Assembly: GCF_958295425.1 (NCBI RefSeq)
Contig: NC_081141.1
Coordinates: 15,037,204-15,101,203 of the forward strand
From: Solea solea
Taxonomy: Eukaryota > Chordata > Actinopteri > Pleuronectiformes > Soleidae
Direction of reading: 5' to 3'
Length of the DNA: 64,000 nt
The notes under the pieces are model-generated. The model was not told where the DNA came from, ran no database searches, and saw only the letters and a program-made list of their open reading frames with translations. Positions 46,006 through 59,022 of this stretch are shown piece after piece (positions within the stretch are counted from its first letter, which is position 1; every line of letters begins with the position of its first letter). Position numbers and translations under genes: made by a program.

Positions 46006-49000
46006 TTAAAGTTCAGTTGACGGTTTCCTTGGTTTTGCCTCGTCCTCATTTCGCGGAACATGGAAGCCCACGTATGGACACCACTTGGTGTTGAGACACA
46101 CCAGCTTCTTCAAAGTGGCAGTTTTCACTATGTCGAAGCCTGTTTCTCCTCCAAATGTGCTCGGTTTCCAGTACTGAGGGGAGCAGAGTGGGTTTCCCAT
46201 CAGGCCTTTCAGGGAAAAGGGGGCACCCATCTCCACCATACTCTCACCAAATATACCATCGGGACGAGTTTTCTCCAACAGGACTCCTGTGTAGAACTCT
46301 AAAGCATCAATGTCCCCGTAGAGTTCCTCTAAACCTCTGGCCATGTCTTTGTCATCTGTGGAAAAGAGGAACATGTTGGCAATACATTGATAAAAAAAGA
46401 TGACACCACAAAATGACTCTTTCTCACCAGTGAACTCGTCAAAGGAGGTGTAAGGCTTTAGGTTAAACTTCTTCCTGTATTCATTGAAGGGCTGAACACG
46501 TGCTGCTCTGGACTCTTTGATCACCATTCCTGTCACTTTGAGCACAGCTTCATGCGTGTTGTGACCTCCACCAATCTGACAAAGAGGGAAAAAAGTGTTA
46601 TTTCAATGAAACGTAATGTCCTTAAGGTAACAATACTCACTAGTCAATGTTACTGCAAATTTTCCCATCATGGGACTTGTGAAGATTATCTTATCTTTTT
46701 ATGAAAAGGAAGTAGACTCCGCTTTAATATAGATGAGTAAAAAAAAAAACCCCAGAGGTTTAGGTTATTTTAAATATCCGTTGTGTCTTTTCACTGGAAG
46801 CACAAAGGCCTCTTTCTCTGCAATAGTTTAGTGGACTCATAATAGGAAATACATCCACCTATTTGTTTAATGGAGGACAGGGAAATGCATGATATTTGCC
46901 TATGCCATAACAATGATGTCATACTATGGCATGGCAGAGTTATTAGTTTGGATACTGGGACACCAGGAAATTAACGATTTTAGCCACCTAACAAACTGCA
47001 AAAATCTACACCAGATCGAAGTGGTAGAAGTATACACTATCTGAAGAATATGTCTGCTGCTTTATCCTTTCCCACTTTATCCCTTGGACAGATTCTGGAT
47101 TAAAAACTTTTTAAAAATGTGTTTTGTACATGGCATTGCTTTGTAAAATGCTTGCACACAAGTCCATGGAGAAAATTAACTCAGCTGTATTTAAAGACCC
47201 CCACGGAGTGGGGGAGAAGTGTTGTTTTTAGTGGCTCTGTGTGTCTGTCTGCCTGTCTGTTTGTGTTTCTGCACTTTCACTTGCCAATATGACCAGAGGC
47301 CGACAGACGCTTGTTGTGTGAATGGGGTGAAGTTTGCCATTTCTGATTGCCTTGTTTATGCACTGTTTTGCCATAATTTTTCAGACTCTTTTGTTCCTCT
47401 TGATTTCTGTTTGTGCATTATCAGTTCTGCCTCATGTTGTTCTTTCTTTGTTTGCTTAATGCCATTTACGTGTGCTACGTATATTGCACTTTGTTTGAAA
47501 AGTGCAATATAAATAAAGTCTGATTGATTGATTGATTGATAGATAATCAGCCAATAAAGCTATCAAACTAAAAATACTATGGCTGTATTTGTCCTCAGGT
47601 TAACAGTCTCACCTGTCCTGCAGGTTGACGAGAGAAACCATCCACCAGTTTCTCCACACCATAATGCATGAGAAGCGAGGTGTTGTAAAGAAACTGGGAG
47701 TACGGGATTTCATCCCCGTCGATGAGGAAGCTGTCGGGCATCAGCGGATGCCAGTGGTAGAGGTGGCAGAACTCCAGGGCAATTCGGTTGCTGTACTGAA
47801 AACGCACGTTGAAGAGCAGGGAGGGATCAAACTTAAGCTTCAGGTGGTAGCCGCTCAGCTGCTGCACATACTCTTCGATGATGATGTTGATGATCTCCCC
47901 TGGGTGGCAAAAAAATTATCACTTGATATTACATGCTCATTCCATGTTTGGATGTATCATTGAATGGTTTAATACTGAAGAATCCAAAGACGTTCAGCTA
48001 CAAACACATGTGACAAAATAAACCAACCAATATTTGACATATTTGGCAAAGCACACATTAGCTGCCAAACATCACTTCATGTTCATACTCGTGGGGCCCT
48101 CACCAATGATGATGAGTCTGCTGGTCTGGAAAAGCTGTTCATCGTCCCAGGTGGGATGCTCTGCCTTAAGGATGTCACACACCCTGTTGTGCTCCCTCAG
48201 CCATATGGTTGCATACACAGTGAGACCCGGCAGGAGGCCAAATATCTCGTGACCAATGACCAGACGTTGCTGTGCAGGCAAACCCTCGGGGTACACCATG
48301 TGCACGGGGACCTCAGTTACTGACGGGGGATACATCTCACCATTCACTAACTGAGACAAAACAAACACATCATCTGTTAATAGTGTTGTTTGGGGTGTGT
48401 TAAGCTGTAATAGCAGAACTGAAGTCACTCAGAAACAAGATAGAGCGTGCTAAGAGGAAGTTGCCTCTGAAACCCTGATTACAAGTCTAAGAAAGGAAAG
48501 CTAATGTTGTATATGCTGTCAGATAGCCTATGCAAAGTAGGTCTCTCAGTTAGTTCTCAGAAACAAATAGGAAGTGAAGACTTTAAGCATTCACGTTATT
48601 TAAGGATAGCATAAAAATAGCATAATATCAGTGTGAATAAAGGAGATATAAGCTGCTTATTATTATTTTTTCATCCATCTATCTGTATAAAAAAAACACA
48701 TGTACATTTTATTACCTGATATTTCAGTTTTCCATCTTCATGAAGCCGTAGTTGAAGCTGCCGCATGAGGTTTTCTCCATAAATTTGACTTGCATCTACC
48801 TGAGTGAGTTAGAGAGAAACACATTTCCTACATCCATCCATTTTCTATCTTTCACGTGAGAGTTGTGGGGGGGTGGGTGGAGCCAATCACAGCTTGCGTG
48901 AGGCAAAAGGTGGGATACACCCTGCACAAGTCGCTAGTGCATTGCAGGGCCAACATATAGAGACGATAAAGTGGTCAATTTAGTGTGTCAAATTAACCTA

Positions 49001-52000
49001 ATCCCCAAGGGTTAGGAGCCAAACTGATGACCTTCTTGTCATGAGGCAACAATGCTAGCCACTGCATATAACCAACTGTCATAGCATATTTCTCCACAGG
49101 TTATATAGTAAATTGTTAAATTATTGTAGAAATGATGGTTGTGCCTGCCTGCTGAGCACTCATAGTTAGTCTGTGACTTACCCCATGTCCTAAACCCTTG
49201 GTGAAGCCAACATGAACTCCATGGTCAGTCTTGAAAAACTGGTGGGTAAAGTGCTGGGCCATAAAGGCAAACATCAGATTGGTTCCCTGGGGGTCGGGCC
49301 TGAATTTGGTTCTTTTGAAGAAACGTTCCATCAACACTTTCGGATCGGGAAGAACAGGTTTACCTGTCAACAAAAATGAACGCTGTGTGAACTCGCAGTG
49401 AGTAGCAGGGGAACAGGCCTTTATTTTGGTGAAGCTTATGGTTAGAGTGAGGGCTCTGCTCCCTATTTATGACGAGAGTTATGTCCTCAAGTTTCCATTA
49501 GGTCATACGTTGCACTTACCTTTCACTTTGTATATTGTTACATCTACAGTACATTAATCACATCACATCACATCACAAACACATTTTGGTTGGAAACCCC
49601 AAGAACAGCCACGAGTCCTCTTTATGTGGGGTCTACAAAGTCCCCATTGAATGATAGTGGATGATATACTGAATTTAAGCTCTCATCGTTGCTTTGCTGT
49701 AACATTTTAAAAGTGAGTGACTATATAATGTCCTATAAAATATGCAATTTACAGTTTAGGTCTCACCTTTAGTTCCCATGGGCAAAGGGCAGTCTTCAGG
49801 TACAGGAGGGAGAAGCCGGGTGTAATAGGAGATGTTGTTGTAAGACTCCCAGTTGAGGTATCCATATTTGGTATTGTAGGTGGGAGGACTTGGAATGAGG
49901 TCACTTCTAACTTTAAGAGAGGATGAAAAATATTTTTTCAGTATTTTCTGAGCCTTTATTAGAGAATTAGAGCATGACCGCCATGACTGGACATCTGATT
50001 AATATAATAAGAACAAATGGGTCTAAGTGAGACAGTAAATAACAATAATAATAATAATAATAATAATTTAACTACACTTGAAAAATCAACATTTTACTGT
50101 AAACTCATTGGGTTTTCTTGTCAACCACAGTGAGTCAAAGTGTGAACGTACTATAGAGACAACATCTAGCATTACTTTATAACAAAACACTTCCTCTTGT
50201 GGGCTCCATGTGTGATCTTTCAGAATCATTTCTCTTCCATTTTGAATGACTGCTGTGCACCACACATTAACATTAACTCATCATGTCTGCTCTAAAATAA
50301 GACAAATAAAATATACAGCATCACATCAAATTCCAACGCGACTGATATGAGGAAATAGACTTTAAAAATAATAATTATTATTATTATTATAACAACAATA
50401 ATAAAATAATAATAATAACTATTATTACGCCTTTCATGAGACTTACTTGTCAGTACTATTCGCATGATGGTATCTTGCAGGAAAGAGTTGTTGACCATGT
50501 ACCAGAGCCACTGAAAGTGGGTGAGTAGGTAATGAACTGCCGCGGGACTGGGCTTGAGCATGAGATAAACCCTGGTCCAGAGTGAAGCTACACATACGAG
50601 TAGAGACCATATGAAAAGAGAGGGTTAATAATAACAAGACACATGGACACGTCTTCATTATTTGTTTAAGGTACTGTATATGTAGGGAATGTAAGTCATC
50701 AGTATATTATATTATACCATAATGTAATTTATGGCCTGAAAAATTCTATGTTTTGTGCCCGTTGTGGCAAAAAACTGCCACAAACCCAATAATGATAGAA
50801 TAGTTATATTTGTGAATTTCTGTTTGACTCTAGGGTTCTGATGGCCCTAGGGAAGAAGTAGCTCCATTTGTGCGAGTCTTGATGATTCCATACCACTTTC
50901 CAAAAGATGATGGCTACGATTGGAAGGGTTAGATCAGGGAGCAGCCAATGATCCTCTCAGCTATATATATGTGACCCTCTGCAGAGTTACACTATGATGT
51001 CCAGTATTGACACTTACAGTGGGACACAGAGGATCTTATAGACACAGCTGGGTGTAAAAGGACCCACAATTACACACTGATGCAAACACAATGATATAGT
51101 TTCACTCACGGACAGTGCAGTTTTCTCCATAGAAGCCAGTGCGAGTGCAGTCACATTGGTAGCCGCCTGTACCAAATCTCACACACACCCCTGAGTTCTG
51201 GCATGGGTAGTAACAACAAGGATTTACTGCAAAAAAAAAAGATGAAGACATCTTGCTGTGAATTGATTGAATAATTGGCATATTGGCAAACCAGGAGGAG
51301 CCACCAGACAACCAGCAACCAGCCTGGCACAAGTCTTACAAACATAGAAAAATCTATTTTCTTTCAGAAAAAGTTGTGGCACACAAACCATTTAAGTTGA
51401 AGTCACAGAGAAATCAATCCATGCTTCAAATAACAGTATTTGAAGATCTAAAGCTAAATACAATGAAGGAACTGTAAAAAGCTGTGGCCTAAAAGGTCCA
51501 TTTACAATTCATGTGCCTACATGAACAAGGAGCATTGGACCTGTCCCACTAGCCCAAATCAAACTGCTTGTACCAGGAACCAATGTGAAAATTAGTAAAA
51601 CTGAAAAAATAAAATAATGGTTAAACTTTGGTTTCTTTTAACTTGTTTGAGACAGAGGAAGAGTTTATTCACAGGAACTGGCAACTCAGATACTGCTTCC
51701 CACACACCATGCTAACCACCACCAGCCTATATAGACCAAGTTCATTTGTCTCTGCAGCTGAAATATGGCTTCCTGTCCCCTGCTCACACTTGCAGACGCA
51801 GAATTAGATAATGTGACTTTTTCCTTCCCCATTAGGTTTGGACAAGATATGACCGCCAAACTGTCCCAACCATATGTATCTGTTTCCAGGCAAGCCCAGG
51901 AAGTACATGCATTTATATACAGTAGATTACACGTACAGACAACTTGGAACCAATCCAAGTAAAAAAAATATAAAAATAAATAATTGAGTCACTTAGGGAA

Positions 52001-52663
52001 GAATACAGACGTTTTACCCTTGTTTGCCTATGATTTTGGTAGCTCTACACTTTTAAAGCTGCACCAAAGCATTTATAAGTCCAAAGTCAGAAAAGGTATA
52101 GTTTTTTTTTATATATTGTTGCATATACCTTTACTTGAAAAAGTGTTTATGTCTTCCTTCACTGTTTAGGATAGAGATATCATACCTATAAGGACATTAA
52201 CATGAGTTTAAGCAGAGTTTAAATACACTTAAACCTCCTAATCTACCTCCCATCTTTGCATGTCCCTGCTCTAATTTACATTAGATTTCTAATGGTAATA
52301 TTTTTTTTTTATAAATTACTAATGATAATGGAACATTTTAAGTGTGTGTGTATATATATGTACACACACACACATACATACACACACAAATTTTAGACTG
52401 ACTCTCCCCATATAATTATTAAGAACAACCTAAAGCATCTGAACTTTACTTAACACACTTGCTAAACTGTGCTTTATCTGCTTACCAACATTTGCGTCAC
52501 CAGCACATGACGAGATCTCCGTCAGCAACAGGATGATAGGAATCCAGATGGAGAAGATGCTAAACTCTATTCCACAAATACATAAAGGGTTGAACATCAT
52601 CACAGCAGGTGTAAGAAATCATACTCATTGAAAAACAAAATCAAATGTGATATCACCTCTCAT
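46006..52663 (-). CDS. ptgs1: Prostaglandin G/H synthase (cyclooxygenase-1 type)
   Basis: Eleven exons (minus strand): 52657-52663, 52486-52566, 51110-51226, 50447-50587, 49767-49910, 49182-49363, 48716-48799, 48104-48350, 47613-47899, 46428-46575 and 46006-46355. The sum is 1788 nt, frame-exact, 595 residues. Order: signal peptide ([18 protein letters not shown]), EGF-like domain ([12 protein letters not shown]...[13 protein letters not shown]), membrane-binding helices, then the peroxidase/cyclooxygenase domain. Seen: distal His in [18 protein letters not shown] (catalytic Tyr and proximal haem His), the Arg of IMRIVLTVRS, the aspirin-target Ser in GAPFSLKG (S527) and the ER-retention-like C-terminus STEL. 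It makes PGH2 from arachidonate at the ER/nuclear envelope. The separate tiny first exon (MR), 11-exon layout and absence of the ~18-residue insert before STEL identify COX-1 rather than COX-2. Two pocket residues are COX-2-like (R510, V520; see findings). Confidence 0.95.
47505..47545 (+). repeat. ptgs1: LINE 3' end with (GATT)n tail in ptgs1 intron
   Basis: AAAGTGCAATATAAATAAAG followed by GATTGATTGATTGATTGAT is the usual 3' terminus and tail of a fish LINE. It lies in the intron between ptgs1 exons 9 and 10, opposite to the gene. The body of the element may extend back to about 47170. Confidence 0.6.
48831..49060 (+). repeat. Common fish repeat (CATCCATC...GGGATACACCCTG), copy 2
   Basis: The sequence CATCCATCCATTTTCTATC, GGGATACACCCTGCACAAG, GCAGGGCCAACATATAGAGAC and AACCTAATCCCC repeats the family at 25880-26065. 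It lies in ptgs1 intron 6. Confidence 0.75.
51227..52485. other. ptgs1: ptgs1 intron 2
   Basis: This is the longest ptgs1 intron. It has a short TA/CA microsatellite at about 52344-52389 and no other feature I can name. Confidence 0.6.
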
Positions 52664-53794
52664 GATCTCCACACGTGGCGCACACACAACGGCGGATGAA
52701 TTTAAAAAAGATCAAATGAATTAATCAATGAAAAGAAAAAGAGAAAAATGTGCATCTCAAAGAGGACTCTCTTCTTAATAACAGTAACTGACAGGGTCTA
52801 ACTGGCTTTATCAGCTTTTGTGAATGGGTGGAAACAGTTTCCTTTGCTTCCTCTACGCTGTCATCTATAGATTTGAATATTTAGCCCAACACCAAATATT
52901 TTTGATTTGAACTCCTCATGATTTTTCTCGTCTTTAACCTATGTAGTGTCTTTGAAATGTAGATTTGATTAAATGTTTTTTTTTTTTTATGTGCCAATCA
53001 TATCATTAGAGTACTAAAGTAAAAGATACAGTAGTGATGCTCAAGAAATGCTCCGCAGTGCTTTATCGCCACCTGCTGGCAAATTGAAATATCACAAATG
53101 CTGATAAATACTATATAAAACAAACCATACCATTTCAAATTAAATACAATTTTATTTACAGACAATAATCTTAATGAATCAAGAATAACTATATCTGAAC
53201 ATCTCTTTCATCAGCACATATTTTTGATTATTCAAGATATGTGGATGCAAATTAAATGCCGCAAAACTGGATTGTATTAATGTGTATGACTCTTCTTTGT
53301 CCTATATGTAGAATAGAATAGACCTTTATTGTCATTTCTGCTGTCTGTTCATATGATGATGTAGAATAGAAAATTACCTGCAGAGGTCAGCAGACTATCA
53401 CAAAAAATAACAAAGACACAGAAACACTGACACACCTGGCAGTTGAATATGATGTGGCAGAGCATGACAGAATTAACAAGAAAACTGTTTGTTTGCATCT
53501 CAAAGGGGAATACATTATTTTTAAACCATTGATTAATTATATTAATCAGTGAGGTCATAGTGTATCAAACCTTTAGGATTCAGTTCAGTAGATTGCTTCT
53601 GCCTGCACCTGCAAAATGGTTATCCTCCTAAAATGCCCATAAAATGAAATTACAAAAGTGACATTCATGAATGTAACAGATGTCTATTGCACATGAGCTG
53701 TGGTGAATGTCATGTACTTTCGGTTTAGGCTAGATCAGAAGATATAGTTTCGCTCATGGAGGATATAATTGACATGGACAACAGTTAGGAAAGA
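52664..53794. other. Upstream flank of ptgs1
   Basis: The ptgs1 promoter should lie just above 52663, but no clear TATA box or CpG island is seen. A block with AATAGAATAGACCTTTATTGTC (53310-53331) is a common fish repeat fragment. Nothing else is recognised. Confidence 0.4.
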
Positions 53795-55100
53795 AGTAAC
53801 ACAAATATTTATTGGCAGGAAGCCACTCTTCAATTTAACAAAAATAGTTCAGCTATGACTGAATTTACATTTTTTTCATACAACAACAGAATTTATCAAT
53901 AACAATCTCAGTTGTAAACAACAGCAAAACAAATGTAAACAGGGAATGCTGTTCAAAGTGCAAATGAAATTTAAAAAAAAGGCCAAAAGTAATAAACAAA
54001 GTCCAATAGAGTCCAAAAATTAAGTCAACCGTCCAGATAAGTCAGTGTCCACAGTTTGTCCGAAATCAGTGTGTGTATTAATCCTTTAATGTAATTGTTC
54101 ATCTAACCGGGTAGTGTGATTTTGTTTCTTATCTGTATGATGTGATAGATGTGCTTTCTCCAGATGCTCGAAGAAGCTGTTTCGGAGGTCACACTCTCCA
54201 AGCATGTAAGCCGGTGCTCTCCTCCACGTTCTAGCTCGCCATCAGAATCCATTCATATACAGAAAAAAAAAAAACCTGCATACAGCAGGTGTTTTCCTTA
54301 AGGTCTATTATTTATCTCTTTTTTTTTAACATTAATCTATATCAACTGTACAGTATATCTTTCTAACTTAAATCAATGAACGTAAACCATTCACATTGAC
54401 AATGTATTATATATGGCTATAAAATAAATGTTTACCCACACACAAAATGGTGTGTATATGAAACATTTTTAAATGTTCTTAACTTAACCACCGCATAGTG
54501 CACACAAATCATAAATTAATCATGTTCAAGAATGATTCATTGAATTACTGTCTCTAAATAACCCAAATGCACACAACTGCATGTGTTTTAGCTCACAAAA
54601 CCAACTCGTTTAGCTTTGTAAAATTAACTAGCATATAGCAATAGGTCATCAGTACACGGTGTATAGCAAGGTTGAACTAGGTTAATTGCTAACACATAGC
54701 ACTAGTTCGATTAGCAGAGATAATTATCCACACAGAAATACAAAATTAACCACATTCTCAAATCCAACACACTCATATATACCTCCGGTTGGTTTTAAAC
54801 ATTTTCTCAGAAGTGTAACAGCACATAAGATTGATATATCAATGAAATAAGTGAGTAATTAGCCGAGGTCGGCAGCCGTTAGCATGCTATGCTAAGCGCT
54901 AATGATTACTACTCACTGGAGTTTTCCCTCGACAAAACACGATAAAATGACCCAAAACACCTTCTCCTAGGTGCGGATACCTTTCAGAATCAATAACTCG
55001 AAACAAAATAATGTTATCCACTCTTTATCTAATTATCAGCATTAACTTGCTCTCGGTCTTGAAAAAAACTGACAAGCCCGGGAAAAAAAAACAAAGGAAG
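53795..55100 (-). ncRNA. Probable two-exon minus-strand transcript, small ORF
   Basis: Exon 1 (about 54917-55095) starts near an ETS-type CACTTCCTTT and ends at a strong donor (AACTCCA|GTGAGTAG). Exon 2 starts near 54230-54238, after a T-rich tract, and ends past an AATAAA at 53812-53817. In exon 2 a 39-residue frame (54086-54205) reads MLGECDLRNSFFEHLEKAHL then a polar tail ending LDEQLH; the C-x2-L...H spacing is vaguely finger-like. It could be a long non-coding RNA, a micropeptide gene or the remains of a transposon-derived gene. The exon 2 acceptor is the weakest point. Confidence 0.35.
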
Positions 55101-55214
55101 TGCAACCGTGACTAGCGCTTGTGTGTAACTAATGTGCACCCTGCTGGTAAAAATGAGAAACTACATCAAAATACAACTCATTCAAACTGTATAGCTCAAC
55201 ATTGTTAAACTCTT

Positions 55215-55790
55215 GGTCACCAGCAGAGGTGGAAAGAATACTGAAATATTCTACTCAAGTAAAAGTACCAACATAGTAAAAGTACTGGTCTAAAAATGTA
55301 CTCAAGTTAAAGTAAAGTAAAATAGTAGAGTAAAAGTTACCTAGTTACTTTTTTTTTAAACACAAGGTTGGTCTTTCTTGTGCCATGCAAAAAGGACAAA
55401 AAGGGACACAAATCTCACATTGGGTCAAAGGTCACAAATGCTTTAACTTTCTTATTCCCTCAGGGATTAATAAATGCCAATTCACCTGTCCTCACCATTC
55501 ACCTGTCCTCATCAGTCACCTGTCTGTCCTCAACATTCACTTGTCCTCATCATTCACCTGTCTGTCCTCACCAATCACTTGTCCCTATCATTCACCTGTC
55601 TGTCCTTACCATTCACCTGGCCTCTTCATTCACCTGTCCTCATCATTCATTAATTAAGGCAACATTTTTTTTTTACTTAGTAGCGGATGTGATTTAAAAC
55701 GTAGCGAAGTAAAGTACCTCCAAAAAAACATACCTAAGTAAAAGTTAAATTACAGATATACACAAGTAACCAATGAAGAGAACAGGTGTT
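55215..55790. repeat. AAGTAAAAGTA-type repeat with internal minisatellite
   Basis: This is a continuous copy of the repeat that is interrupted at 26165-26920. Inside it, at about 55484-55650, the unit TTCACCTGTCCTCACCA and its longer form with CTGTCTGTCCTC is repeated roughly ten times. The other copy lacks this expansion. The Ser/His/Leu-rich frames across it are repeat artefacts. Confidence 0.7.
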
Positions 55791-58700
55791 CACCCTGTCT
55801 CTATTATATTTGCTCAGAGTGAAAGTGCTGGTATCATGATCCTGCTGCATCTTTATATCTTTAGTTGTCAGGTTCTGATATCGTTCCATAAAAGCAGTAC
55901 TTGAGCCAGACCTTGAGCCAGGATTTTTGCCTGTTGATGTAACTCCTGAGTAATTTCATACATGCTGTAGCAATTTTAAGTCTATAGCTTGTCTGTAAAT
56001 GTCCACGTGAAGATAAGTGATATCTTAACCGAAACATGCTCAGCCAATTCTTTTAAACTTTACAGATGTCTCAAATTGTTGCACTCTCTTTGAAGGTTCC
56101 CTATTAAGTTACTGGATATGTTGTTGGAAGTTAGAAAGTCATTGAAAGTAATTTGTAACAATGCAATGCCGTCCACGGGGTTTGCCCATCACATTTGTTT
56201 TAGTCTGGTACTTCAAATCTCCTAATTTCTCAGTCATTTCTCCTCCATCGCTTTAACATCATCATCTCTGTGCAGTACAGTATCTTTCCATATTTAAATT
56301 GTATGATCTCAGCTGCTCCCTGACCAGACTGTGTTGTCTTTTAAGTTTTGTCAGAATGTTTACTGTCCAAACAAAGAGACAATATAACCAGTACTGACTG
56401 TATGACATTAAATCCTTTTACCACCATGGCCACAGATATATTATTTTTCTGAATACATTTTAAAACATTCTCACAGACGTCACACTCTTTTTTTTTTCTT
56501 GCGTTGTTTATTTTCCAAGTTTCACGACTGTATATGCAGTCGATTACTCTTTACTGGACGTTCACTGTGATATTAATGACCCATGTGAACTGCAACTTCA
56601 AACTGTTTTTGGAATTACATTCGGTTTCCTATACATGATTGATATGAAAAAGAATGGGACACATCAGGAACTAATTATCAAATCATCATTTCCTGCCTCA
56701 CAAGTGCTTGAAAAGGACTGCTATGGGTTCATAGATGTACTGCTGGCTGCCATGGTCTGCCATGCAGGCTGAGGCTCAATGCTTCCTATAGCATTCCTGG
56801 TAATTGAGATCAGATGCGCCTCTGAGTGGAACCTGGACGGGGAGTAACCTGGAAGCATTTATTTTATGGAGAATATGTTTAGTTAAGCCGTGCTCCCGCT
56901 CCAAATGAGCCCCGGTTTGGGTCTGGTGATGAATGCGATTGGTGAAAGCACTGAAGGCTGGTTTCTGACTTCTTCCTTCCCCTGGATCAGGTTTCAGATT
57001 AGCAGACTTCCTTTCCAGTTGTGCAACAAGACAATCCAACTGTTGGAGAGGCAATGGGTGTACAGGCAAGGGTGTCATGTGTTATCTCAGATGGGTTTTC
57101 TGACAGAGCCACACAGCAGTGGGTCCTCAAACAGCAGGTACATGAGTTAAACCTGTTAGAGGAAGCAGCTGAGTGTGGAGGAGGACCGATCTCCTCAGGA
57201 GTCACCTGGTGGTCCATGCACTCTGGCAGTTTAGGAAGTACACTAAGACAGTCTACTAATAAATCCTTTGTTTTTATGACACTACTTTAACTGAACTAAT
57301 AGGGTGGATAAAATGATATCTCCAGGTACATTGCAAAATTCAATTTTATGAAGGTAGAATCAGGATTAGATGTTTTTAGGTATAGATGTACCTAATAAAC
57401 TGCAAACGGAGTGTAGAGCAGTGGTTCTAAATAATTTTCTGTCATGCCCCCCCTAGAGGGGAGACATTTTTTCACGCCCCCCCCTAAATTGAAATACTAT
57501 TGAGAACCTGATAATATTTATTTATTTATCTATCTGTATAAACCACTGTATGAGTTGTCCCACCCTGCCTCTCACGCAACAATTGCTTTGTTTTTGAAGG
57601 CCTGCACCTTTAGAATAAAAGAGGTGAAGTGTGTATAATTCCTTATGTACAGAGACATAATTAATAAAAATGAGTAAAATCAACTTTACAGCATCATTAA
57701 ATGTAGCTTACCTGTAATATAAATGAATATTATGAAAATATGACAGAGTCCACTTTGCATGCCCTTAATTATAACTTTTAGTTCAACACAAATTTTATTT
57801 CTGCTCCTCACTTACATCATTGCAGTGAAGTATCAATCACCATTCTCCTAATTCTCTCATATACGGGACATTAAATGTCCCACACACTGGACTGTTGAAC
57901 TCCTCCATCAGTTGTCAAAAACCCCAGCACAGATCACTGTAAAAAAAAACACAGTCTCCCACACTGTAATGTACTCACTCTCCACACAGACCACATTTCT
58001 ACAGTGTTAAGTGTGCAGTGTCCAGGCTCCTGGACCTCAAAACTCAAGAGTGCATGAAACACAAACACAGGTTCCATTCACTGCTGACCATCCATCAGTG
58101 TATGACAAACAAACTGGCCAGGGGCAAACCACGAGGTCGAGTGCGTAAGAATTAGTGACATCTCATGGTGAGACTGAAGATTGTAACATAGGACTTCACC
58201 AAGCCTGTCAGGAAACATAATCTTCACATACCAGAAAGGATGTTGTCCTTACAGGCAGCAGCAGAAACAAAGCAAGGCATAAAGTATAAAGTACATATCA
58301 ATTCTTAAACACATATTTCTGAATAGAATATTCAATTTCCACTTAAAAATAAATAAATTCAGAGTTTCGCTGTCCACAGTATCTCACCATGTTGCACTTT
58401 TACCACACACTCTTGCACAACATGTGCAGCAACCAGAGGTGCTCTTTTCAAAATAAACACAGAGGTAGCCCTGCTCGTTCTCCAGGTTATAGATCCTTTC
58501 CAGCACTCGTTCCTAAATCACCTCTCTGTTTTCCTGTCCCATCTTCCACACTTCCCTTGGCTGACTGCAGTATGAGCATGCCCGGCACCAGCCACGTCTC
58601 CTTGACACGCTGCTGCTCTACACCCCAGAGCAGCTAGGATCAACAGGAGGACAGGATATTGCAGTCGGCATCAAAGTAAACACACAACGTGTCCTGCACA

Positions 58701-58995
58701 ACTAATATCCAAGCTGATCCGATTTGATGTGACAGTTTAAACCCTTGAACTCAGAGCTGGCCTACTGGAGGAAGGTGGCTTTGGAGGAGGTTGGGTGGGC
58801 CACGTTGCCGACCTGAAGGGTTTTCCATGATTTGGAGCTCCATTCACCTCTGATTGCTCGGGGTCACTGCAGGTGAGTGCAAGTGGTCGGAAGGAAGTCA
58901 TTTTCCCTCTGGAGGTTGTTACCTGATTGGGTAAGTAGCTGATCTCTGACACTGACCTGAGTCCACGAGCACATTGAGCCGAGCAGTGAGGCAAA
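55791..58995. other. Unassigned intergenic DNA
   Basis: Frames at 56776-57290 (both strands) and 58389-58994 are open for 80-100 codons but have no splice context or recognised family. A fragment with CAGTGGTTCTAAATAATTTTC and runs of C (57418-57490) resembles a common short DNA element. Confidence 0.35.
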
Positions 58996-59022
58996 GAGCT
59001 GGGCCTGGAGACGGAGGGTTGA

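Noticed and set aside
46006..52663. Calling the cyclooxygenase ptgs2 because of the Arg/Val pocket residues
   Set aside because: The separate two-codon first exon, long signal peptide, 11-exon layout and lack of the C-terminal insert before STEL all point to ptgs1.
55368..55697. A ~109-codon repetitive Ser/His/Leu-rich protein
   Set aside because: The frame is created by the TTCACCTGTCCTCACCA minisatellite inside a known interspersed repeat.
56776..57290. Overlapping 89-100-codon frames on both strands
   Set aside because: Neither has splice context, a recognised domain or a clear repeat signature; chance or an unidentified relic is more likely.
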